A stretch of 64,000 nucleotides of DNA from Paenibacillus sp. ACRRX (GCF_022346885.1 NZ_JAKRNK010000004.1:248001-312000); one strand, 5' to 3'. Counted from the first letter of the stretch, positions 1 to 9,214 are shown. The notes: generated by a model not told the origin, from the sequence alone. Program-made: numbers and translations.

Positions 1-36
1 AAACACCGTTTTTATTTGAGGAGGTATTATTTTAAT

Positions 37-711
37 ATGAAGAATAAATGGAATAAATCTATTGCCTTTCTACTTGTGACGGTATTGTTATTTGTGTTCC
101 CTATCTCATCATATGCATCGAATCAGAGCGCCTCAAATATCTATTCACAAGTTTTACATTTCTCCACTCCACAGGATAACTACCAAGAAAAACCATCTCA
201 GACTAATGCTGTAGGCGCTGTAGGTGCTGTTATTGGCTTGATTGAACTTTTAGAACTTCTAGGTTGGCTGGCTGCGGCAACTATTGTGTTAATAGAAGGT
301 AAAGCATTAGTTGATGACGTTTTCCAAGAACTATATAGAAACTCTGAGAAGACAGAGTTTAAATACCATAAAGTATCTTTTAATTACAGCAACAAAAGCA
401 AACTGCTAATTGGAGAAGCTATGAACAAAGAGGCAGCACTTGCCTATTATGCGACTGGTAAATACAATGATGTATGGACAGCCAAAGAAAGCGATGCTAT
501 AGCTTTAGCACGTGCGGCATCTGGTGGTTTGACTCCAAAAGGGCAGGAAAATCATTATGACTCAGGTTATGTAGGCATTATGTATTACAACCATTACCAC
601 GATACCTATAGAACTCACGGACATGTATTTTATGGGATGTCAGCAAGAGAAGGTAAGAATCCAAGAACATTATATATCAATCCCTTCGTTTCTTTACCAC
701 AGGCTAGTTAG
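37..711 (+). CDS. Secreted toxin-like protein (SAR2788-type candidate)
   Basis: A 224-residue protein. I start it at the ATG at 37, behind GAGGAGG at 18-24, rather than at the upstream TTG. Residues 8-27 form a signal peptide ending in SSYAS. A Gly/Ala/Leu-rich membrane-like segment follows at about 59-92. The C-terminal third carries SDAIALARAASGG, then YYNHYHDTYR (His186 and His188) and HGHVFYG. I recall a similar His/Tyr-rich end in the SAR2788 family of putative toxins, but that match is from memory. A second small gene starts 33 bp downstream, in the position expected for an immunity partner. No catalytic role can be read from the sequence. A secreted structural or sporulation protein is an alternative. 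The gene is certain; the toxin role is inference. Confidence 0.6.
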   Translation: MKNKWNKSIAFLLVTVLLFVFPISSYASNQSASNIYSQVLHFSTPQDNYQEKPSQTNAVGAVGAVIGLIELLELLGWLAAATIVLIEGKALVDDVFQELYRNSEKTEFKYHKVSFNYSNKSKLLIGEAMNKEAALAYYATGKYNDVWTAKESDAIALARAASGGLTPKGQENHYDSGYVGIMYYNHYHDTYRTHGHVFYGMSAREGKNPRTLYINPFVSLPQAS

Positions 712-743
712 CAAACCATCTTTATTATGGCCAGGTGAATTCT

Positions 744-1229
744 ATGGATTATGATTTTTTATCAGAACAATTTAAACGGCTAAGTCTTCCCAATCAATTT
801 ACGTTAAAAGAAATAGACCAAAGACTTAAAACAAGATACTTGGCAAGCTCAATCGATATCTCCTACTTTGAAGACTTGAGCAAAGATCCTCATGCTTGTT
901 ATGCCGATGGTGTTGCCGCTTATAAAGTGGACCATCCCGCAATACTGAAAGAATTATGCGAAAGAGAAACAACCTTTCAACAAAGATCCATTGATGAAAA
1001 ACAAGGATGGTTTAATTACGATCCCGTCAGCGAGAGAACCGGATATATTTTTATTGAATCCAAAGATCACATATACCCGAGTGGATGGACCGTCCGCGGT
1101 GGTTCTGCTCTCTTGTACGATGAAATTATCGTCCTTTCGGGTATAGAGCCTCAGCATATGGTTGTTAAAGAAAGTTTTTATCAACAATACCTTAGAGCAT
1201 TGGTGTTCGCAGGCTACATTTACGAGTAA
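744..1229 (+). CDS. Hypothetical protein, possible immunity partner
   Basis: A 161-residue soluble protein with no signal peptide or membrane segment. The start is the ATG at 744 behind AGGTGAA at 733; a GTG at 735 falls inside that ribosome site and is less likely. I do not recognise the family. The middle is acidic and aromatic (GWFNYDPVSERTGYIF), and the C-terminus has ALVFAGYIYE. It follows the secreted toxin-like gene by 33 bp and probably shares its transcript. Its small size, cytosolic nature and position are typical of an immunity protein, but that is context only. Confidence 0.6.
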   Translation: MDYDFLSEQFKRLSLPNQFTLKEIDQRLKTRYLASSIDISYFEDLSKDPHACYADGVAAYKVDHPAILKELCERETTFQQRSIDEKQGWFNYDPVSERTGYIFIESKDHIYPSGWTVRGGSALLYDEIIVLSGIEPQHMVVKESFYQQYLRALVFAGYIYE

Positions 1230-1253
1230 ACGTTATATCATAAATAATATCGC

Positions 1254-1275
1254 AAAAATAATGAAGCATTATTTT
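1254..1275 (+). terminator. AT-rich hairpin after the toxin-like pair
   Basis: A perfect 9-bp stem AAAATAATG / CATTATTTT with a 3-nt loop sits 25 bp after the second gene. The right arm ends in T4. It has no GC clamp, so it would be a weak terminator. Confidence 0.45.
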
Positions 1276-1443
1276 GACCTATTATCGCCATCATATTTTT
1301 ACAAAAGTTGACTGTTCCACATGTAACATCCACAATTTTCGACATCACATCGACATCTTGTCCCTGCCAAAATGCCCGAAATGTGCAATTCCTTAGCGCC
1401 TCGTGATATATTCAATATAAATCTTGAACGAGGAGGAATTACG

Positions 1444-1707
1444 ATGTCCCAACCCTCATCCAACCGTGCATTTTTGCTCGGCTCGATCGTCGGAGCCGTA
1501 ATCGGAGGTGCGGCAGCCCTGCTCCTAGCGCCAAAGTCTGGACGCGAACTTCGTGGAAACATCACAGACGGTGTACAGCAAGCACGTAAAGGAACGCAGC
1601 AAATGCTTCGGAACCTCGATTTGATTGATCATAAGCCAGCTGCCTGGATTGACATCACACCGCAGCGTGCTTCCCAATCCGCGAATGCAGACAATGGGCA
1701 CAAATAG
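1444..1707 (+). CDS. YtxH-domain protein
   Basis: An 87-residue protein started at the ATG at 1444 behind AGGAGG at 1431-1436. Residues 8-32 form one Gly/Ala-rich membrane segment (LLGSIVGAVIGGAAALLLAP). It is followed by the KSGRELR motif and a charged helix typical of the YtxH family, whose B. subtilis members belong to the general stress regulon. The tail is unstructured. Function is not known. It is monocistronic, with a strong terminator right behind. Confidence 0.8.
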   Translation: MSQPSSNRAFLLGSIVGAVIGGAAALLLAPKSGRELRGNITDGVQQARKGTQQMLRNLDLIDHKPAAWIDITPQRASQSANADNGHK

Positions 1708-1761
1708 CGTCTGCTTCACACTCGCATCATGCCTGGGACTAGCTGTGCTAGCTAGGGCTGC

Positions 1762-1794
1762 AAGGCTCTGTTCACCTATGAACAGGGCTTTTCT
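1762..1794 (+). terminator. Intrinsic terminator after the YtxH gene
   Basis: Stem GCTCTGTTCA / TGAACAGGGC (10 bp, one T-G wobble) with a 4-nt loop, followed by TTTTC. Confidence 0.85.
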
Positions 1795-1932
1795 TGTCCT
1801 ATTTTTTGCATTTAAGTTCACATCATATATGACTTCTGACGAGCTTTTAAATCAAAATAAACTTCTCATTACCTCATTAAAAACAGCTCCCGAACTCTGC
1901 ATGTATCGCATTTGTGATTTCTCCTATTGCAT

Positions 1933-1972
1933 ATTTACGATTCACGTTATAACGTATGGATGTTCGGTATAA
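1933..1972. promoter_or_regulatory. Candidate PurR-type operator and 12-bp palindrome
   Basis: GTTCGG at 1962-1967, inside ATGTTCGGTATAA, is the reverse of a PurBox core (CCGAAC with A/T flanks). A much weaker inverted half, ATTTACGATTCAC, lies at 1933-1945. Between them, ACGTTATAACGT at 1944-1955 is a perfect palindrome. The site is about 75 bp upstream of a purine-type permease. I saw no purine riboswitch core here. Only one half matches the box well. Confidence 0.3.
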
Positions 1973-2043
1973 AAATCGAATAGAAGTAGAAGTCTAAACT
2001 AATTGCAAATCAGGCACAAATGTGTAAAGGAGTTGTATCAATA

Positions 2044-3318
2044 ATGCTGCAGCGATGGTACAAATTACAAGACGCCGGTACGACTGTCCGCACCGAAGTG
2101 ATGGCAGGATTAACGGCATTTATTACGGTGTCTTACATTATTGCGGTGAATGGAAGCCTGCTGCATCAAGCAGGAGTTCCCTATGAAGCAGCGATGATTG
2201 CAACTGCAATCGTGTCCTTTTTCGGATGTATGATGATGTCCTTTTATGCCAATTCCCCCTTTATCGTTGTACCCGGACTCGGCACAAGTGCCTTTTTCGT
2301 ATTTACACTCGTCGCCTCACTAGGACTTCCATGGCAGCAGGCATTGGCAGTCGTGATAACGGCCGGCGGACTATTCCTCCTTATTACGGTAACTCCGTTC
2401 GCTAAGCACCTGCTTGCGGCAATCCCCAAATCGCTTATTCATGCTATGACAGCCGGCATCGGTTTCTTTATAGCTTTTCTTGGATTAAAAAATGGCGGGC
2501 TGGTAGTTGCCAACCCTGGTACTTTTGTCAAAATGGGTAACGTCCATGATCCTTATGTGGCAACTACGCTTATTACCTTGCTCGTGATGATCTGGTTATT
2601 TTTACGGAAGGTAAAAGGCGGATTCTTACTCGGCATCCTATTTGGAACCTTAGTTGGATGGCTGATGGGCATAGTTAAAGGTGACAAGATTGACAGTATG
2701 CTGCCCTCATTCGCATCATATGGTGAGCTGCTTGGTGCTGTGGACTTCAGTGGATGGACATCATTCTCGTTTTGGATCGGCGTATTTGCTTTAACGATTA
2801 CAGTATTATTTGAAAATATGGGGGCGCAGTTGGGTATGATTCCTGACCGCGATCGTTTTACCTATTCTTTCAGAGCGATAGCGGTGTCCATTATCGGGGC
2901 TGGACTATTAGGCAGCAGCCCAGCCTCTACTGCAGCTGAAAGCGCTACCGGAATTGCCGCTGGTGGTAAAACGGGGCTTACTTCGTTAGTTGCGGGGCTT
3001 CTCTTTATTCCCGCCATGTTCTGTATTCCGCTCTTGCAATGGATACCTGCAAGCGCGATAGCACCAATTCTTATTATCGTTGGTGCCTTAATGCTGCAGC
3101 AGATCACGTTGATCGACACCACTGATATGAGCGAGTGGATTCCGGCGGTGCTGCTAATCGCACTTATTCCATTAACATTCAGTATCGCAAATGGTATTGC
3201 AATTGGCTTCATTGCCTATGCACTCATTAAGCTATGTATTGGCCGATGGAAAGAAGTATCACCAATCATGTATGCTATTGCGGGAACTTTTATCCTTTAT
3301 TTGATCCTAAGCGTGTAA
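2044..3318 (+). CDS. NCS2 purine permease (AzgA/PbuG type)
   Basis: A 424-residue polytopic membrane protein of the nucleobase:cation symporter-2 group, AzgA branch. Members import adenine, guanine or hypoxanthine with protons. The start is the ATG at 2044 behind AAAGGAG at 2026-2032. The N-terminus RTEVMAGLTAFITVSYI and the PGLGTSAFFVF segment are the usual AzgA signatures, as is the late GSSPASTAAESATG stretch. Length and 12-14 hydrophobic segments fit the family. It stands alone, between a possible PurR site and a strong terminator. The substrate cannot be fixed from sequence. Confidence 0.85.
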   Translation: MLQRWYKLQDAGTTVRTEVMAGLTAFITVSYIIAVNGSLLHQAGVPYEAAMIATAIVSFFGCMMMSFYANSPFIVVPGLGTSAFFVFTLVASLGLPWQQALAVVITAGGLFLLITVTPFAKHLLAAIPKSLIHAMTAGIGFFIAFLGLKNGGLVVANPGTFVKMGNVHDPYVATTLITLLVMIWLFLRKVKGGFLLGILFGTLVGWLMGIVKGDKIDSMLPSFASYGELLGAVDFSGWTSFSFWIGVFALTITVLFENMGAQLGMIPDRDRFTYSFRAIAVSIIGAGLLGSSPASTAAESATGIAAGGKTGLTSLVAGLLFIPAMFCIPLLQWIPASAIAPILIIVGALMLQQITLIDTTDMSEWIPAVLLIALIPLTFSIANGIAIGFIAYALIKLCIGRWKEVSPIMYAIAGTFILYLILSV

Positions 3319-3332
3319 ACCTTTATTAAGAA

Positions 3333-3424
3333 AAAAGCACCTTTACGTCCATTGTGTAACGGTGAGGCCGCTTCAAACTGATGCAGGGCTCTCCGCAGCC
3401 TACGGCGCAGAAGGTGCTTTTGCT
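3333..3424. terminator. Large bidirectional terminator
   Basis: Arms AAAAGCACCTT and AAGGTGCTTTT enclose about 66 bases. Poly-A on the left and poly-T on the right let it serve both the permease (+) and the histidine kinase (-), which converge here. The large loop may fold further. Confidence 0.75.
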
Positions 3425-3556
3425 TACCTATAAGGATACATACAGCATATGTTTTTAGACTTAATCTCCATTAAACCGGAGGAAGTCGAATTGATTTAAC
3501 ATCGATCATACAACAACACCAACAAGCGGCAAGCGAGATCATCAGCTTGATACCTC

Positions 3557-5008
3557 TTACTTTGTCATATCACCCAAAGCCGCTGGTCCTTCAGCTAACG
3601 GAAGCGTAAAAATAAAAGTTGTACCCTGCTGCGGTATACTATGCACCCTGATGTTAGAGCGATGGCCATCAATAATTGCTTTTACGATAGATAAGCCAAT
3701 ACCTGTTCCATTTTTGCGTGTTCTTGCCTTGTCCGTCTTATAGAACCGCTCCCAAATCTGTTGTAGATCAGCTTCCTCCATTCCAATGCCTTCATCAGAT
3801 ACGGAGACGAATACTTCCATTCCTGCTTCTACGGTGATCGCAATGGTTGTGTCTGGTCCTGAATATTCCACCGCATTTTGAATGAGATTAACTAGAACCT
3901 GCTCGATCCTGTCAGAGTCCGCATGAACCCAGATATCTCTTCCCTGCGAATCAGCAGCGTGTAACATCACCCGATGATGCTGCAAATGCGGCTCCATCCG
4001 AGCCAACACCTGCCGGATGGCCTCCGTTAAGTTAAATGGAACCGCTAATATATGAAACTGCCCCGCCTCTATACGCGCTATATCCAGCAGGTCATTTACT
4101 AGTCGAATTAATCGCTTGTTCTGTTCCTGCACGATTCGCACATAACGTGGTACATGCTCGGACGGAATCGTTCCATCCAGTATTGCCTCCAGATAGCCAT
4201 GCATCGAAGTAAGCGGAGAACGCATATCATGTGATACATTAGCTACAAACTCCTTGCGCATCCGGTCAAGGCTGCCCAACTCAAGCGCCATCTGTTCCAA
4301 TGAACGCGCCAGATGCCCCAGCTCATCGCGAGAATAAATGGGAATCAACAGATCGAATTTTCCTTTGGCAATCCGACGTGAAGCCTCTTCCAGCTTGCGC
4401 AATCGGCCAGACAAATACGAAGACAGGATCAGAGCAAATATAATCCCCATCGCCAGGGTAATGCCAATCGCAAGCCACAATCTGCGGCTCCACATGCGCA
4501 CGTCTTTCTCTAACATATTGGAGGCCGTCATGACGATCAATCCCGGTTTTCCTGGAATTTCAACGGCCTGAGCAGCAACAATAGTTTTGTCTCCACTCTG
4601 CTCGAATTCGTTAAAGTATCGCCCGCCCCCCTCCGTTCCACGCACAACAGCTTTAAGCATTAATGCATCTGGCTGAAAGGGGCTATTGTGCGGTGCAAGC
4701 GAGATCCGAATGCGACTAGTCCCCCGGTCGATAATATATAAGGAACGAAGCTGCGGCGGTACAGTCAGCTTAAGTGCAGACAATACCATCTCATCACTCC
4801 AACCTGATGTGTCGGCTTCAATCATAAATTGCCCAATGCTGTCCAGTTGATTACGGTCCTGAAATCGCTGCCTCTCACGAAGATCATCTTTGAAAAAAAA
4901 GGAGGATACTCCTATCAGCAAAGCATAAGATGCTACTAGCAGGATGAGCAGCGTCATCAATATTTTAAAGAACATCCCCTTAGGACTGAACTTTATCAAG
5001 CTCTTCAT
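3557..5008 (-). CDS. Sensor histidine kinase of the MacAB-like operon
   Basis: A 483-residue membrane kinase that would autophosphorylate on His and pass phosphate to the regulator encoded just upstream. The start is the ATG at 5008, which overlaps the regulator stop as ATGA, so the two are translationally coupled. Membrane helices lie at about 15-39 and 175-198 with an extracytoplasmic sensor between. A HAMP segment follows, then HisKA with VSHDMRSPL (His260) and the ATPase domain with N-box LVNLIQNAVEY, DEGIGM and GTGIGLSIVK. All catalytic motifs are present. It is the last gene of the exporter operon and probably senses the exported compound or the damage it causes. Confidence 0.9.
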   Translation of the reverse strand: MKSLIKFSPKGMFFKILMTLLILLVASYALLIGVSSFFFKDDLRERQRFQDRNQLDSIGQFMIEADTSGWSDEMVLSALKLTVPPQLRSLYIIDRGTSRIRISLAPHNSPFQPDALMLKAVVRGTEGGGRYFNEFEQSGDKTIVAAQAVEIPGKPGLIVMTASNMLEKDVRMWSRRLWLAIGITLAMGIIFALILSSYLSGRLRKLEEASRRIAKGKFDLLIPIYSRDELGHLARSLEQMALELGSLDRMRKEFVANVSHDMRSPLTSMHGYLEAILDGTIPSEHVPRYVRIVQEQNKRLIRLVNDLLDIARIEAGQFHILAVPFNLTEAIRQVLARMEPHLQHHRVMLHAADSQGRDIWVHADSDRIEQVLVNLIQNAVEYSGPDTTIAITVEAGMEVFVSVSDEGIGMEEADLQQIWERFYKTDKARTRKNGTGIGLSIVKAIIDGHRSNIRVHSIPQQGTTFIFTLPLAEGPAALGDMTK

Positions 5009-5688
5009 CGCATCACCTCGAACTTGTAGCCGACACCCCACACGGTAGCCATATTCCAATGCGCTGAATACCCAATTTTCTCCCGAATCCTCTTAATATG
5101 CACATCAACCGTCCTAAAGTCGTTCGGATAGTCTGCCCCCCATACTTGCACAAGCAGTTGTTCGCGCGTAAATACCTTATTGGGATTGGACGCCAGCACA
5201 TGAAGCAGTTCCATTTCCTTTGGCGCCAGCATAACTTCTCCCGCATCGGTAATGATTCGATTGTCAGCTGCTTGGATCAGAAGCCCGGTATATTGCAGCG
5301 AAGGCTTAAAAAAGACAGGATTTGCTCTTCGCAGCACTGCCTGTATACGAGCGATCAATTCTTTCGGGTCAAACGGCTTTACAATATACTCATCAACGCC
5401 CCCTGCGAAGCCCTTTAACTTGTCATAGCTCTCGCCACTACCCGTCACCATAATAATGGGCACATCACTGTTCTTTCGGATCTCCGCGCATACACCCCAG
5501 CCATCCACCTTGGGCAGCATGATATCCAGCAGCACCAAATCCGGCGGTTGGGCATACAGCAGTTCAAGCGCCTGTGCCCCGTCCTCGGCAATTAGATACG
5601 TATATGCGTATTTAGTTAAATAAAGCGCGATGAGATCTGAAATGTATGCGTCGTCCTCTACAATGAGTATGTGAGGCTGCTTTAACAA
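5005..5688 (-). CDS. OmpR-type response regulator of the MacAB-like operon
   Basis: A 227-residue two-domain regulator. The receiver has the acidic pair EDD at 11-13, the phospho-acceptor Asp55 (LVLLDIMLP), the Thr of MVTGSG and the Lys of IVKPFDP. The C-terminal winged helix ends in FRTVDVHIKRIREKIG and VWGVGYKFEV. It starts 57 bp after the exporter permease and overlaps the kinase by 4 bp. The usual expectation is that it activates its own exporter operon, but no clear direct repeats were found at the adaptor promoter. Confidence 0.92.
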   Translation of the reverse strand: MLKQPHILIVEDDAYISDLIALYLTKYAYTYLIAEDGAQALELLYAQPPDLVLLDIMLPKVDGWGVCAEIRKNSDVPIIMVTGSGESYDKLKGFAGGVDEYIVKPFDPKELIARIQAVLRRANPVFFKPSLQYTGLLIQAADNRIITDAGEVMLAPKEMELLHVLASNPNKVFTREQLLVQVWGADYPNDFRTVDVHIKRIREKIGYSAHWNMATVWGVGYKFEVMR

Positions 5689-5745
5689 TGCTCTACCTCC
5701 TTAACTGGCACATAGCGTAGTGCAAACGTTCCTTTTCTTCTTGTC

Positions 5746-6918
5746 TTAATCGTACCGTAAGGCATCCACCGGTTTCAAATCGGATGCTTTGTTGGCTGGG
5801 AACAAGCCGAATACCACACCGATGCCAACAGAGAAAGAAAAAGCTAGCCACATCATGTCAGGGGCAAGCGCAAACGGTGTACCCATCGCTCGACTAGCAA
5901 AATAAGCACCTGCAATACCAATAGCGATGCCACACAACCCGCTGCATCCGCTGATCATCGCAGCCTCCATCATAAATTGCTGCATAATGTCACGCTTCTT
6001 GGCGCCTAATGATTTGCGAATGCCGATCTCACGTGTTCGCTCCGTTACGGATACAAGCATAATGTTCATAATGCCAATGCCTCCAACCAACAATGAAATA
6101 GATGCAATTCCAGCTAACATCAATGTCATCGTCTGTGATACATTGCTGATCGTCTCGACCATGTCTGCCTGGTTGAAAATACGATAACTATCTGTAGAGC
6201 CCCGGAACTTGGACGTCAATTTAGACTCTAACACTGTCGTTATCGTATCGGCCTGTTCCGGCTCGGTAAACTTCACATACACAGTGCGTATCCCTTTTGA
6301 CTGCAGCAGTCGTTCAGCTGTCGTCAATGGAATCCAGATTTTATTATCGTTGGAGCTTCCTAACGAACTGCCCTTGGATTCCATAACACCTACAATTTTA
6401 TAAGCTGCACCGTTCAAGGATAGGTTCTGGCCAAGCGGGTTCATCTCAGGGTAAAGTTCGGCTGCCGTATCTGTTCCTATAATCGCGACCTTCTGGTAAT
6501 AAGTCGCATCAATTGGCAATATAAATCGTCCGCTTGACACGTGATAATCGCGTACTGTCTCGTACTCTGCTGTAATCCCTTCTACAGGTACATTTGTGTT
6601 TTGGAGTCCTGCCTTTGCCTGCACATTTCCGCTCACCACTGGCGACACCGCAGCTACACCCGGAATCGTTTGGAACGACATCGCTTCATCCAAAGTCAGC
6701 GAAGAGAGCGCACCTCTGCCCGTTACAGTGACGGACAATAGATTGGAGCCCAGACTGGCGACCTGCGACTTCACTTGCTTGGCCGTTCCTTCACCCATCG
6801 ACACTAGTGTAATGACAGCCGCTACGCCAATCATAATTCCCAGCATAGTTAGTAGCGTGCGCAGCTTATTTGACAGTATGCTCCGCCAGGCCATCTTTAG
6901 TGCCTGTGTCGTTCTCAT
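5746..6918 (-). CDS. MacB/FtsX-type ABC exporter permease
   Basis: A 390-residue permease of the MacB/YknZ class. The start is the ATG at 6918, overlapping the ATPase stop as ATGA, with GGAGGGAG inside the ATPase tail as ribosome site. An upstream TTG at 6933 is rejected. The first helix is at about 17-40, then a large extracytoplasmic MacB core domain, then three C-terminal helices preceded by TERTREIGIRKSLGAKKRDI, the standard FtsX-family cytoplasmic motif. With the ATPase and adaptor it forms a tripartite exporter that in Gram-positives handles peptides or envelope-active compounds. Confidence 0.9.
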   Translation of the reverse strand: MRTTQALKMAWRSILSNKLRTLLTMLGIMIGVAAVITLVSMGEGTAKQVKSQVASLGSNLLSVTVTGRGALSSLTLDEAMSFQTIPGVAAVSPVVSGNVQAKAGLQNTNVPVEGITAEYETVRDYHVSSGRFILPIDATYYQKVAIIGTDTAAELYPEMNPLGQNLSLNGAAYKIVGVMESKGSSLGSSNDNKIWIPLTTAERLLQSKGIRTVYVKFTEPEQADTITTVLESKLTSKFRGSTDSYRIFNQADMVETISNVSQTMTLMLAGIASISLLVGGIGIMNIMLVSVTERTREIGIRKSLGAKKRDIMQQFMMEAAMISGCSGLCGIAIGIAGAYFASRAMGTPFALAPDMMWLAFSFSVGIGVVFGLFPANKASDLKPVDALRYD

Positions 6919-7697
6919 GGATGCTCCCTCCAAACTTCATGGATTGCGCCATCTTGAATGCGGATCACCCTTTCGGCCTGCTTCGCAACCTCAGGATCGT
7001 GTGTAATTAAGACGATTGTGTTCCCCTTTTCATTTAGCTGCTTCATAAATGCCAATACTTCGCTGCCGGTCTTCGTATCCAGTGCCCCTGTCGGTTCATC
7101 TGCCAGAATTAGGGGCGGATCTCCCGCTAATGCTCTGGCGATGGCTACACGCTGCTGTTGACCACCAGAAAGCTGCTTTGGCAAATGAAACATACGATCT
7201 TCCAATCCTACCTGCCTTAATGCACTCAGCGCCATGTCATGCCTCTTCTTAGTCGGTAACCCACGATAGACGAGCGGCAGTTCAACATTTTCAAACGCCG
7301 TTAGCGTTGGGATCAGATGGAACCCTTGAAAAATAAATCCGATCTTTTGATTGCGAATTTCCGCCAATCGGTTGTTCGACAATTGACTTGTCTCTTGTCC
7401 GTCGAGCCAATATTGACCTTTCGTCGGAGTATCCAAACAGCCCATAATGTTCATGAGCGTTGATTTCCCAGATCCCGAAGGGCCGACAATCGCCAAGAAC
7501 TCCCCTTCATAGATGTTAAGTGATACTCGATCCAACGAGATCACTTCTTCTCCGCCCATAACATACGTCTTTGTAATATCTTTGAGGATCAGTGACATCT
7601 TTCTTATCAACTGGATGCTCTCTTCACGGGGGTTCTGATGTCCCGGCAGAACAATGGCAGCATGATCCGTTATCGGTGTTAAATCATCTCTATTCAT
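6915..7697 (-). CDS. MacB/YknY-type ABC exporter ATPase
   Basis: A 260-residue ATPase with Walker [10 protein letters not shown], signature LSGGQQQR, Walker [13 protein letters not shown] and the switch His in VLITHDP. The start at 7697 overlaps the adaptor stop by ATGA, and its ribosome site GGAGG lies in the Gly-coding end of the adaptor gene. This gives a 33-residue extension before the usual [12 protein letters not shown] start of the family. An internal start at 7598 would give the normal length but has only a poor ribosome site. It energises the neighbouring FtsX-type permease. Confidence 0.9.
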   Translation of the reverse strand: MNRDDLTPITDHAAIVLPGHQNPREESIQLIRKMSLILKDITKTYVMGGEEVISLDRVSLNIYEGEFLAIVGPSGSGKSTLMNIMGCLDTPTKGQYWLDGQETSQLSNNRLAEIRNQKIGFIFQGFHLIPTLTAFENVELPLVYRGLPTKKRHDMALSALRQVGLEDRMFHLPKQLSGGQQQRVAIARALAGDPPLILADEPTGALDTKTGSEVLAFMKQLNEKGNTIVLITHDPEVAKQAERVIRIQDGAIHEVWREHP

Positions 7698-9214
7698 CGC
7701 CCGCCTCCGCCTCCAGAATTACCTCCTGACTGACGCTGTACACCTGATTGGCGTTGGTTTCCGCTGAAGCTCCCTCCCATTCCTCCACTCATGCCACCGA
7801 AACCACCTAAGCCGCCCATACCGTTAAATTGGTTCGTACTGCTCGCAGACGAAGCTTTTACTGCAGGAAGAATAACCGTGCTGCCTTCCTTTACTCCGCT
7901 CACAATCTCCATGTAAGTCTCGTTGTTAATACCTACCGTTACTTCAGTTCTAGTTCCGGCGGTGGCAACCAAGGCTCCACCTGCTGCTCCACTGCCTGCA
8001 TTGGCTAACTGACGTCCTCCTGCTGCTTGCATCCGGTCTCGGAATGCAGCACGCTCCTCATCGGACATATTCCTTACACGTTTTCCGTCTGCTTCACTTC
8101 TAGAAGTGCTTGTATTTCCACCTTCGCCGACAAATCCTTCCTCACGCTCACCTTTAGATTGTTCCAGTCGCTGACTCCCCCCTTTACTATCAGGCATATC
8201 TATGTCCCGTTCGCCGTTCCCATCTTCTAATCCAACTCCAGCAGAACTCTTCTCGTCACCATTTTTACCTTTCATGCCGCTGCCAGCCTGTGATCCAGTT
8301 TCATTGGCCCCTGATGCTACCATAACATAGGATTTCCCATTTATTTGCGAGACGGCCTCAATAGGCACCGTCAAAATATTCTGCTTTTTATTTACCTCAA
8401 TTGAAGCCTGTACAGACATGCCACTCTTCACACCAACCGTCGAGTGGAACCCGATCGTTACGTCAAAAACGGCCACACCGCCGGAAGCTGTGCCTTCATT
8501 GGCAATGTCTATGACCGTTCCTTCCAGTTTCTTGTCTGGCAGCGCTTCAAAAGTCAGCTCTGTCTTCTGATTCAGTTTCACTTTCGGGATATCCAGCTCA
8601 TCGATCTGAATCACAGCTTTTAACTGTGTGTAATCTACAACTTCAGCCACCACCGTGTTACCTGATACTTGCATGCCTGAACTTATATCTGTTGAAGTTA
8701 TCGTACCTGCCATAGGTGCAGTGATCGTCACTTTCTTGGCTTGTTTGTCCTGTAAGTCTTGAAGCTCCTGGTTGCTTAATGCCATATCCAGTTTCATACT
8801 TTCAATTTGATTGGCAACAGCTCCTCTTGACTGCTCATCCGCCTCGATATATTTCGTCTTTAACTGTGCGAGCTCCATCTCCTGCTTCTGTAGTTGAAGC
8901 TTTTGCTTCGCAATCTGACTGGAAAAGTCTTCACTCTTATAGGAGGCAAGCAGCTGCCCTTTCTTGACGACGTCCCCGCTTTTAAAAGTAACGCTCTCCA
9001 GTTCACCTGACTGTTGGGGCTTGACAGTTGCTGAGTAACGGGGCGATACTGTCCCCGCCCCCGACACGTTCACTACGATGTCCCCTTTTGTGACTTGTGC
9101 TGTTGGTACAGGTGCAGACTGCGCTTCTTTCGGCTTATTTACCCATAAATAAGTTGCCACACATACTGTTATCAGCACAGCAGCTGTACCGATTAGTTTT
9201 ATTTTGGAACGCAT
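7694..9214 (-). CDS. MacA/YknX-like membrane fusion adaptor
   Basis: A 506-residue membrane-anchored adaptor, first gene of the operon, starting behind AAAGGGGAGAG. One N-terminal helix spans 7-25. The lipoyl/hairpin/barrel core runs to about 300 (SGELESVTFKSGDVVKKGQ, coiled coil at 100-160, APMAGTITSTD). Residues 301-419 are a low-complexity insert rich in Gly, Glu, Lys and Ser, including NMSDEERAAFRDRMQ. The last barrel strand then resumes (VGINNETYMEIVSGVKEGS), and the protein ends in a Gly/Met/Gln-rich tail from about 460. The insert and tail make it longer than the usual 380-residue adaptor. It links the ATPase-permease pair to the cell wall side. Confidence 0.88.
   Translation of the reverse strand: MRSKIKLIGTAAVLITVCVATYLWVNKPKEAQSAPVPTAQVTKGDIVVNVSGAGTVSPRYSATVKPQQSGELESVTFKSGDVVKKGQLLASYKSEDFSSQIAKQKLQLQKQEMELAQLKTKYIEADEQSRGAVANQIESMKLDMALSNQELQDLQDKQAKKVTITAPMAGTITSTDISSGMQVSGNTVVAEVVDYTQLKAVIQIDELDIPKVKLNQKTELTFEALPDKKLEGTVIDIANEGTASGGVAVFDVTIGFHSTVGVKSGMSVQASIEVNKKQNILTVPIEAVSQINGKSYVMVASGANETGSQAGSGMKGKNGDEKSSAGVGLEDGNGERDIDMPDSKGGSQRLEQSKGEREEGFVGEGGNTSTSRSEADGKRVRNMSDEERAAFRDRMQAAGGRQLANAGSGAAGGALVATAGTRTEVTVGINNETYMEIVSGVKEGSTVILPAVKASSASSTNQFNGMGGLGGFGGMSGGMGGSFSGNQRQSGVQRQSGGNSGGGGGR

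Noticed and set aside
1980..2043. Purine riboswitch ahead of the permease
   Set aside because: None of the conserved purine-aptamer core bases were found.
6596..7006. Plus-strand open frame of 136 codons opposite the ABC exporter genes
   Set aside because: Complete overlap with two well-supported minus-strand genes; composition is that of an antisense shadow.
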